Shown here: one piece after another, positions 41,901 to 53,900 of the stretch | How the letters are laid out: each line of letters opens with the position of its first letter | Position numbering within the stretch: the first letter of the stretch is position 1 | Assembly: GCA_037893225.1 (NCBI GenBank) | Contig: JAZGUH010000557.1 | Coordinates: 155,964-219,963, forward strand | Source: Hippasteria phrygiana | Taxonomy: Eukaryota > Echinodermata > Asteroidea > Valvatida > Goniasteridae | Reading direction: 5' to 3' | DNA: 64,000 nt | Translations under genes and position numbers: made by a program | The notes under the pieces: generated by a model | What the model was told of the DNA's origin: nothing | What the model saw: only the letters and a program-made list of their open reading frames with translations | Database searches by the model: none

Positions 41901-44900
41901 AGTGCGATTCTGAGACAGTCAGAAGACATTTTGAGATTTGTAAACAACAATCTTTAGTTCAAAAGTTAATAATCCCCATCCATGTTTTGGTGCGCAAAAT
42001 GTCAACGTGGCTCAATTTCATTCTAAAGACATTCCTAAAATAAAATGCTAAGAACACACACAAACAATTCCTCGTTTCGTGGAACTGCTCATTCTTCTTT
42101 TAAAATGTTTACACAACTGATTTTGGAAGGGATGAATGACGACAACCAGGCCACGGGCATACATGTTTTGCCCAAGCTGTCATTTCCCAAGTGGGGCTCT
42201 GCTTAATACCCAAACGAAACGGCTTCGTCTTGACGCAAACACGAGTCATCGCTCGAGGGGAGAGAGAAAGCAGGAGGCAGAATCGATACGCCGTTTTGAC
42301 GTCATATCTGGCTAGTGGTATTTGCTTAGGGTTTTATACACCATCATGAATAGAGTGCTATTTTTATCATCCGGAATGGTAGCCGTAAGGATAAACCCAT
42401 ATGTCCCTGGAGAGATGATGTGTAACCGATTATTGGGGGTATAATGCTATTAGATCAATACAAAAGCTGATATTTCACTGATGACTGTTTGTTATTGTCT
42501 ATACTTGGGTGACATTATGCAGTTTTTGTTTCTTGTGAAGTAAACAAATTGGAGGCACTCGAGCAAAAGGAATGAGCAGAGAAGAGAGGGCGTGTTTTAT
42601 TCTAGTTTGGTATGATTATATTAAAGACAACTTGTCTCGTTATGGAATTTTTTATTGTACCACTGGCCCAGTTCTCCAAACTGAGCCCTTTTTTGGTCTT
42701 GTGAATTTCCGTAAAAATTGAATCTATCAATTTGGCATTCAAAATATCAAGAATCCATAGTACTTTTTGAGACTTACTTTAAAATATTACATCCACCATT
42801 TTTTTACTCGACATCAACAATTCTAGGACTTGACATTTTGGCTTATTTCTTAGATATGTTGGGGTCAATTTTTTAGCAGAACAGATCCTGTGCGCCTTGA
42901 GCATCTCATTAAGGTGGATAATGGCGCATTATAAATTGCCTATATTATTATTATTATTATTTTCAGGGATCTCTTGACAGAAATGACAGAAATTGTTAGG
43001 AAATTTGAATCTGTGACTATAAAATTAGTTTTCATCAAAATGACGGAATAATCTTTCAGCGTTTCCATTTGATAACTTTCTAAACAAAGGCTTTGGTTTA
43101 AAAAAAAACCTACCTGTGGTAAACTGGGTTTTGTTTTGGATAATTGACAAATGATGTAATCTGCACAAATTACAAAATTGAATATAAAAAAACATCAAGT
43201 GCAAATTATATATATCCCCGGGGCTTGAATTCCATACAAACATCCACTAGATAATCAGGCTAGTCGCACAAATGATCCACTGGTCCAGACTCACCTTTTG
43301 TTTTATTTCAAGACCAATGTCAATCAAAATTCACTAAAGACATTCTATGTAGGTGCACTGTGTTACTGTTGACTATTATATATGTGGAGTCACAACTTGA
43401 TAACTGTAGTGAATGCAAAAATATATGGCAGACTTCAATCATTCAAAGTGTAAAATTATAAGATTATTAAAACAAATATTTGATATCACAAAGCCCAGCG
43501 GTCCAGTTTGGTCTTGCAGTCTGCAAAACCAATGCCTAAATTGATCAGTTCACCAGTCCAGTGTGAATTTCAAGTCCTGAACCAGCACGCTCTAAAGAAA
43601 TATGCACATTAGGGCAATTCCGTATGGGAAATGAGTTCAATTACTTATTTTAAAGTTGATCAAATCACCATTCAATTAGATGTCCAGAGTGGCTCAATGC
43701 ATGCTTACACGTAGCAAGGAACCAAACATCATTTGGGAATATCTTTATTGGTTATGTAGATTTCATAGAATTTTATTTGGTAATTAAGGTAAAAAAAAAC
43801 ATAATTTTCTGACGTAATTCTGTTACCGACATATTTTTGGCATTGGATCTTTCCACATGTAGGAAGTTTCAAGATAGCAGGGGGGTATAACCAGACCATA
43901 TAGAAGTGTTTGTAATCAGGTAGGCCATAAGACTTGGACTAATCCACAGCATGTAAAAATACAGCCCAAATTTCTCTGTTATGTAAATCCATTCAATATT
44001 GGGTTTTGCCCTTATGTAAATCCGGAATTGCCCATTATGCAATTTAACTATCTGCCCCACAAAAAGTACAAAATAGTTACAACACCACGAGGCATGTACC
44101 AAAGTCAAACTAAAACACAAAATTAATTATAAAAATATATTCCACTTCCTCAGGAAAACCAGCGGTAATCTTCTTCAATTTCCATCTGCAGACAGGCATC
44201 ACTTCATTAACCACAACAAAAATTTTAGCCTATGCAGAGAGAATTAATGCATAAGGCATTCACTAGTAGGTTTACTATCAAATAATAAAAATGTAAAAAC
44301 CTACAAGAGCACTTGTTATTGGCTGTTTCGGAAACTTTTCCGAAACAGCCCTTGTTTTCGTTAAGATTTTTTTTTTTTTCTTTTTTTTTTTTTTTGGCTG
44401 TTTCGGAAACTTTTCCGAAACAGCCCTTGTTTTCGTTAAGATTTTTTTTTTTTTCTTTTTTTTTTTTGGCTGTTTTGGAAACTTTTCCAAAACAGCCCTT
44501 GTTTTCGTTAAGATTTTTTTTTTTTTCTTTTTTTTTTTTTTTTCTTTTTTTTGTTCTTCTTTTTCAGCCAAAATGCCCATAGCATTTGTACACGTTTTCT
44601 TTCTTACTGGCACTTTGGCTACTTTTATGCTGCCGATTGGCTTTAAACTTGGCAGACACTTAGACTAACTGCTCAGAATGTATGCCGAACATTTACGTCA
44701 TGATGACGTCATCACGTGATTTTTTATGAATTTTTGAAATTTTGAAATCGTAAAATTCTTTTCAATATATCTAGCGAACAAAACAAGATATTTTCAAAAT
44801 TCTTTTTGTTATAGCTTCGGTATGTCTCAAAGATATGCACTAAAAGGGACAAAAATGTGTGATGTCATGATGACGTCATTAAAAATGTGCTTTTTTAAAA

Positions 44901-47900
44901 CACATATAAGGATAGGTCCGATCGTCATGCAAATTGGTGGGTAGGTAGATACTGTCACTGGGATGCTGAATCCAAAGTGACGTCATGATGACGTCATCAC
45001 GTGATTTTTTATGAATTTTTCAAAATTTGAAAATCGTAACATTCTTTTCAATATATCTAGCGAACAAAACAAGATATTTTCAAAATTCTTTTTGTTATAG
45101 CTTTGGTATGTCTCAAAGATATGCCCTAAAAAGGAAAAAAATGTGTGACGTCATGATGACGTCATCAAAAATGTGCTTTTTAAAAACACATATAAGGATA
45201 GGCCCGATCGTCATGAAAATTGGTGGGTAGGTAGATACTGCCACCAGCATGCCAAATCTGAAATGACGTCATGATGACGTCATCATGTGATTTGTTATGA
45301 ATTTTTGAAATTTTGAAATCGTAAAATTCTTTTAAATATATCTGGCAAACAAAACAAGATATTTTTAAAATTCTTTTTGTTATAGCTTTGGTAGGTCTCA
45401 AAGATATGCCCTAAAAAGGAAAAAAATGTGTGACGTCATGATGACATCATCAAAAATGTGCTTTTTAAAAACACATATAAGGATAGGTCCGATCGTCATG
45501 AAAATTGGTGGGTAGGTAGATACTGTCACTAGCATGCAAAATCTGAAATGATGTCATGATGACGATGTCATGATGACGTAATCGGCATTTTTTTTAATGA
45601 TTTTTGAAATTTTTGAAATTTCATTTTAATCACAAAATTTTACACCAAAAAACAAAACAGCCCTGTGTTTGTCCACAAACACTGTACCAGATGTCTAGTT
45701 TCTTTTTTTTTTTCTTCTTTTTCAGCCAAATGCCCATTGCATTTGTACACGTTTTCTTTCTTACTGGCACTTTGGCTACTTTTATGGTGCCGATTGGCTT
45801 TAAACTTGGCAGGCACTTAGACCAACTGCTCAGAATGTATGCCGAACATTTACGTCATGATGACGTCATCACGTGATTTTTTATGAATTTTTGAAATTTC
45901 AAAATCGTAAAATTCTGTTCAATATATCTAGCGAACAAAACAAGATATTTTCAAAATTCTTTTTGTTATAGCTTTGGTATGTCTCAAAGATATGCCCTGA
46001 AAGGGAGAAAATGTGTGACGTCATGATGACATCATCAAAAATGTGCTTTTTTAAAACACATATAAGGATAGGTCCGATCGTCATGAAAATTGGTGGGTAG
46101 GTAGATACTGTCACTAGGATGCTGAATCCAAAGTGACGTCATGATGACGTCATCACATGATTTTTTATGAATTTTTCAAAATTTTAAAATCGTAACATTC
46201 TTTTCAATATATCTAGCAAACAGAACAAGATATTTTCAAAATTATTTTTGTTATAGCTTTGGTATGTCTCAAAGATATGCCCTGAAAGGGAGAAAATGTG
46301 TGACGTCATGATGACATCATCAAAAATGTGCTTTTTTAAAACACATATAAGGATATGTCCGATCGTCATGAAAATTGGTGGGTAGGTAGATAGTGCCACT
46401 AGCATGTAAAATCCAAAGTGACGTCATGATGACGTCATCAGCTGATTTTCTATGACTTTTTAGTTTTATCCCAAATCCCATAGACTTTGTACACGAATTT
46501 TGTAAGAGCCACTTTGGTCACTAAACAACCTCAGATCTTAATCAGGTTTAACTCAAACAGAGACCCTAAGCTAAGAATGTATGCCGAAGAGTGACGTCAT
46601 GATGACGTCATCACTTGTCATGTGACGTCATCTTAAAGGTGCATTTTTCAAGGGCACATATCTAGAGAACCGTAGGTCCGATTGCATTCAAACCTGCTAT
46701 GGTGGTAGACAAGTACGTGTTATAGATGAAAATTGAGGTGACGTCATCATGACGTCATCATGACGTCATCATACGATTTTATAGTAATTTTTAAGTTTTT
46801 TAACCTTAAAGTTTCTTAAACCCATATCTCATCACCAGAACATGCTAAATTCAAAATTCTTTTTGTAATAGCTTTGTTAGCTTCTATATTCTTTCACATA
46901 AATGAGAAAATGTGTGACGTCATCATGACGACATCAAAAATATATTAAAAAAAAAACACATATAAGGGTAGGTCCAATCGTCATAAAAATTGGTGGGTAT
47001 GTAGATAGTGTGCCACAAGCATGCGGCAGCCGAAGTGACGTCATGATGACGTCATCGGCAAATTTTCTATGATTTTTTTTATTTTGTAAATTTTATGTTC
47101 CTCCCAACAACAACATCCTAACCCCTCCGTCTTTAACTAACAAACACCTTTTACTATTATAAGCATATTACACATCCAAAATAACAAAACAACCCCGAAA
47201 CAGCCCTGTGTTTGTCATAACGTGACAAACACATAGCATGTCTAGTTTTTTTTTTTTTTTCTTTTTTTTTTTCTTTTTCAGCCAAATGCCCATAGCATTT
47301 GTGCACGTTTTCTTTCTAACCGGCATTTTGGCCACTTTTAAGCAGCCGATTGGCTTTAAACTTGGCAGACACTTAGACCAACTGCTCAGAATGTCTGCCG
47401 AACTTTTACGTAATGATGACGTCATCACGTGATTTTTTATGAATTTTTGAATTTTGAAAATCGTAACATTCTTTTCAATATATCTAACGAAAAAAACAAG
47501 ATATTTTGAAAATTCTTTTTGTTATAGCTTTGGTATGTCTCAAAGATATGCCCTAAAAGGCGAAAATTGTGTGAGGTCATGATGACGTCATCAAAAAAAT
47601 TTTTTTTTTAAACGCATGTAAGGGTCAATCTGATTACAAAAATGTATACATTGAATTTTTCTGTACCTAATTCCAAAATTTCATGATCGTGGCTCACTCA
47701 AGTAAGAAATAACAGCCATTTCAAAATTTAGACCAAATTCAATATAACACAAAGGAATTCTGGGAAGGGCAGGTAACCATGGCTTAAATGTGCATGCTGT
47801 TTATAAAAAGGGTTGATTTGTAGTCTTTTTTCAAGTCGCTAAATTATAAAACAATTTTAATCGTAACATTCTTTTCAATATATCTACCGAACAAAACAAG

Positions 47901-50900
47901 ATATTTTCAAAATGCTTTTTGTTATAGCTTTGGTATGTCTCAAAAATATGCCCTAAAAAGCGAAAATTGTGTGACGTCATGATGACGTCATAAAAAAATA
48001 TGTTTTTCAAGTCGCTAGAATATTGCCCATAGCATTTGTAAACGTTTTCTTTCTTACCGGCCACTTTGGCTACTTTTAAACTTGGCAGACACTTACCCCA
48101 ACTGCTGAATTTTTGAATTTTGAAAATCGTAACATTCTTTTCAATATATCTAACGAAAAAAACAAGATATTTTGAAAATTCTTTTTGTTATAGCTTTGGT
48201 ATGTCTCAAAGATATGCCCTAAAAGGCGAAAATTGTGTGAGGTCATGATGACGTCATCAAAAACTGCTCACAATGTGTAACGAACGTTTACGTCATGATG
48301 ACGTCATCACATGTCACGTGACGTCATCTTAAAGGGGCATTTTTCGAAGCCATATATAAACAAAAGTACAAGTCCGATTAAGTTGAAAAGTAATATCTAG
48401 GTAGCCCAGTAGGTTTATAGATGAAATTTGACTTGACATTATGATGACGTCATCACATGTCCGTGACGTCATTTTAAAGGGGCAGTTTTTGAAGCCATAT
48501 ATAGACAAAGGTACAATTCCGATTAAGTTTTTTAAAAATACCTAGGTAGGCCAGTTGGTTTATAGATGAAAATTGACATGACATGATGATGACGTCATCA
48601 CATGCCACATGACGTCATCTTAAAGGGACAGTTTTTTAAGCCATATGAAAACAAAAGTACAAGTCCGATTAAGTTGAAAAGTAATATCTAGGTAGCCCAG
48701 TACATATAGGTTTATAGATGAAAATTGACTTGACATTATGATGACGTCATCACATGTCACGTGACGTCATCTTAAAGGGGCAGTTTTTGAAGCTATATAA
48801 ACAAAAGTATCAGTCCGATTAAGTTGAAAAGTAATATCTAGGTAGCCCAGTACATATAGGTTTATATATGAAAAGTGACTTGACATTATGATGATGTCAT
48901 CACATGTCACGTGACGTCATCTTAAAGGGGCTGTTTATGAAGCCATATATAAACAAAAGTATAAGTCCGATTAAGTTGAAAAGTAATATCTAGGTAGGTC
49001 AGCAAGTTTATAGATACGTTATGATGACGTCATCACATGTTACTACTACAAACAACTTTAATTAATTTCAAAATTACCAAAGAAAACTGGCAGCAGCGCG
49101 ATTCTTTGACAAACTTAAATTATTGTATTCACATTTCACATCCAAACTAAAAAAACAAAAACGAAACAGCCCTGTGTTTGTCCACAAACACCAACCTCAT
49201 GCCTCTAGTTTTTTTTTTTTTTTTTCTTTTTCAGACTTTTTGCCCATAGCGTTTGTACACGTTTTCTTTCTGCCAGGCACTTTGGCTACTTTTATGCAGC
49301 CGATTGCCTTTAAATTTAACAGACACTTAGACCAACTGCTCAGGATGCATGCCGAACTTTTACGTCATGATGACGTCATCACGTAATTTTTTATGAATTT
49401 TTGAATTTTGAAAATCGTAACATTCATTAAATTATATCTAGCGAACCAAATAAGATATTTTCAAAATTCTTTTTCTTATGGCTTTGGTATGTCTCAAAGA
49501 TATGCCCTAAATTGCGAAAATTGTGTGACGTCATGATGACGTCATCAAAAATGTGTTTTTTTGTTAACGCATGTAAGGGTCAATCCGATTACAAAAATGT
49601 ATATATTGAATTTTCCTGTACCCAATTCCAAAATTTCATGATCGTGGCTCACTCAAGTATGAAATAGGAGCCATTTCAAAATTTAGACCAAATTCAATAT
49701 AACACAAAGGAATTCTGGGAAGGGCTGATAACCATGGGTATTATGTGCTTGCTGTTTATAAAAGGGTTGATTTCTAGTCTTTTTTCAAGTCGCCAAATTT
49801 TTGAAGTATTAAAATCGTAACATTCTTTTCAATATATCTAGCGAACAAAACAAGATATTTTCAAAATTATTTTTGTTACAGCTTTGGTATGTCTCAAAGA
49901 TATGCCCTAAAAAGCGAAAATTGTGTGACGTCATGATGACGTCATCAACAAATCTTTTTTTTTTTAACGCATGTAAGGGTCAATCCGATTACAAAAATGT
50001 ATACATTGTATTTTTCTGTACCCAATTCCAAAATTTCATGATCGTGGCTCACTCAAGTAAGAAATGACAGCCATTTCAAAATTTAGACCAAATTCAATAT
50101 AACACAAAGGAATTCTGGGACGGGCTGATAACCATGGCTATTATGAGCTTGCTGTTTATAAACGGGGTTGATTTCTAGTCTTTTTTCAAGTCGCTGAATT
50201 TTTGAAGTTTTAAAATCGTAACATTCTTTTCAATATATCTAGCGAACAAAACAAGATATTTTCAAAATTATTTTTGTTACAGCTTTGGTATGTCTCAAAG
50301 ATATGCCCTAAATGGCGAAAATTGTGTGACGTCATGATGACGTCATAAAAAAATTCTTTTTTTTAAGTCGCTAGAATATTGCCCATAGCATTTGTAAACT
50401 TTTTCTTTCTTACCGGCCACTTTGGCTACTTTTAAACTTGGCAGACACTTACCCCAACTGCTCACAATGTGTGCCGAACCTTTACGTCATGATGACGTCA
50501 TCACATGTCACGTGACGTCATCTTAAAGGGGCATTTTTCGAAGCCATATCGTCACACAAAAAGTACAAGACCGATTAAGTTGGAACATAATATCTAGGTA
50601 TGCCACCGGGTGTTATAGATGAACATTGACATGACGTTATGATCAAGTCATAACATGTCACGTGGTGTCATCTTAAAGGGGCACTCGCTAGATTATTGCC
50701 CATAGCATTTGTAAACGTTTTCTTTCTTACCGGCCAGTTTGGCTACTTTTAAACTTGGCAGACACTTACCCCAACTGCTCACAATATGTGCCGAACTTTT
50801 ACGTCATGATGACGTCATCACATGCCACGTGACGTCATCTGAAAGGGGCATTTTTCGAAGCCATATTTTTACCGAAGTAGAAGTCAGATTAAGTTGAAAA

Positions 50901-53900
50901 GTAATATCTAGGTAGCCCAGTAGATTATCTTAAACAATTTTGTGTCAGGAATGCTTGTAGGCCGGCATGTGTTATATATGAAAATTGATGCGACGTTGTG
51001 GTGACGTCATCATATGATTTTAGAGTAATTGTTTTACTTTTGAATCTTTAAGCTATAAGGCCTATCTCATCAACTGAACATGCTAATTTCGAAATTCTTA
51101 TTGTAATTCTTTTTGAAATAGGTTGTTTAGGTAAACAAGTTTTACGTTCTGTGATTTGGGAGGATTTAACATAATTTTCAAAAATAGTTGTTGTATTTTG
51201 TTCCACTCAAGTAAATGTTGTCTCAATCGTATTTTGGATTACCTTACTTTTAATTTCCAGTTTATAATTCCCAATGTATTAAAAAAAATGCGCTCTGTGA
51301 TTTTCTACTGCTCAAATAAAGTTTGTTTCAGCCGTCTATTCTTTAAGGTGTGTTGCGTTAATTACTGGTTTTCCGTTTTCAAACACTACATGGGTTATGC
51401 TTCGCTCTCACCCACCGCTCTATGTGTGTGTTTGCCTTAAATTGTTAGTTAAGTTTGGTATACAGTGCTAGGCGCCACCGGACAAAATCCGTGAATGAAT
51501 TTTTACCAGTAAACTCGTATGCTGCCCTCTACAGTTCACTAAACACAACCAGAGGAGTATTTTTTTAAGTACTACCGCCCTCTTGCGCTAAAAAGTTGAC
51601 AGGTTTGTCAATTGTGGCAGAGAAACTTTTGACCAGTAAGATTATGTCGAACTTTCCTTGCATTTAACTGTACCTCCCTAGGGTGTGTGGAAAATCATAT
51701 TACAATTGGAGAATTCAGGACTATTAGGGTTAATAAGACCGTATTTTCTTTCAATTATATACTGTAATAAAAATATACTAGTAAGACTTCATTAAATAAC
51801 TCTCTTTATTCAAAGGTCTTGTTTTCAAAGAATTCTTTTTATTGCTTCCTACGTGCCACAATGTCAACATGCATTTTTATCAAGAACATATCACATAATA
51901 TTAATAAAGATTCAAATTTGAGAGGCAAGTTACTCCAATACAAGCCTGAAAACAAAATGTTGAAGAGAAAAAGTTGTGTATTTAACAAGTGCATTCAGTG
52001 AAAAGCACAGAAACAATCATGCGTCTTATAACATTCTTTCCAAATTCTTATTGTAATTCTTTTTGAAATATGTTTTTTACGTCATAGGTAAACAAGTTTT
52101 GCGTTCTGTGATTTGGGAGGATTTAACATAATTTTCAAAAATAATTGTTGTATTTTGTTCCACTCAAGTAAATGTTGTCTCAATCGTCATTTGGATTACC
52201 TTACATTTAATTTCCAGTTTATAATTCCCAATGTATTAAAACAAATGCGTTCTGTGATTTTCTACTGCTCAAATAAAGTTTGTTTCAGCCGTGCATTCTT
52301 TAAGGTGTGTTGCGTTAATTTCTGGTTTTCCGTCTTCAAACACTACAGGGGGTATGCTTCGGTCTCACCCACCGCTCTATGTGTTTGTTTGCCTTAAATT
52401 GTTAGTTAAGTTTGGTATACAGTGCTAGGCGCCACCGGACAAAATCCGTGAATGAATTTTTACCAGTAAACTCGTATGCTGCCCTCTACAATTCACTAAA
52501 CACAACCAGAGGAGTATTTTTGTAAGTACTACCGCCCTCTTGCGCTAAAAAGTTGACAGGTTTGTCAATTGTGGCAGAGAAACTTTTGACCAGCAAGATT
52601 ATGTCGGACTTTCTTATCATTTAACTGTACCTCCCTAGGGTGTGTGGAAAATCATATTAAAATTTGAGAATTCAGGACTATTAGGGTTAATAAGACCGTA
52701 TTTTCTTTCAATTATATACTGTAATAAAAATATACCAGTAAGACTTCATTAAATAACTCTCTTCATTCAAAGGTCTTGTTTTCAAAGAATTCTTTTTATT
52801 GCTTCCTACGTGCCACAATGTCAACATGCATTTTTATCAAGAACATATCACATAATATTAATAAAGATTCAAATTTGAGAGGCAAGTTACTCCAATACAA
52901 GGCTGAAAACAAAATGTTGAAGAGAAAAAGTTGTATTTAACAAGTGCATTCAGTGAAAAGCACACAAACAATCAGGCGTCTTATAACATTCTTTTTGAAT
53001 TACAGACATACATGATGACGTCATCACATGCCACGTGACGTCATCTTAAAGGGGCAGTTTTTGAAGCTATATATCTACAAAAGTACAAGTTCGATTAAGT
53101 TGAAAAGTAATATCTAGGTAGCCCAGTAGGTTTATAGCTGAAAATTGACATGACATTATCATGATTGATGTCATCACATGTCACGTGACGTCATCTTAAA
53201 GGGGCAGTTTTGAAGCCATATATCTACAAAAGTACAAATTCGATTAAGTTGAAATGTAATATCCAGGTAGGTCTGCAGGTTCATAGATGAAAATAAACAT
53301 GACAATAGGACGACGTCATCACATGTCACGTGACGTCATCTTAAAGGGGCAGTTTTGGAAGCCATATATCAACAAAAGTACAAGTTCAATTAAGTTGAAA
53401 CGTAATATCTAGGTAGGCCAGTAGGTTTATAGATGGAAATTGACATGACATTATCATGATGTCATCACATGTCACGTGATGTCATCTTAAAGGGGCATTC
53501 GCTAGACTATATTGCATTTGTACATGTTTTTTTCTTACTGGCACTTTGGGTACTTTTAAAATTGGCAGAATTGCTCAGAATGTGTGTCGAACTTTTATGT
53601 CATGATGACGTCATCACATGTCAACTTGACGTCATCTTAAAGGGGCATTTTTCGTAGCCATACATTGTGTATCTACACAAGTACAAGTCCGATTAAGTTG
53701 AAACGTAATATCTAAGTATGCTACACGGTGTGTTATAGATGAAAGTTGACATAACGTTATGATGACATCACATGTCACGTGATGTCATCTTAAAGGAGCA
53801 TTCGCTAGACTATTGCCCATAGCATTTGTACACTTTTTTCTTATTGGCACTTTGGGTACTTTTCAAATTGGCAGACACTTAGACCAACTGCTCAGAATGT

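Noticed and set aside
51156..52397. Paired 94-codon frames, [10 protein letters not shown]...
   Set aside because: They start at TTG, have no family motif, and occur twice only because of the 957-bp tandem duplication.
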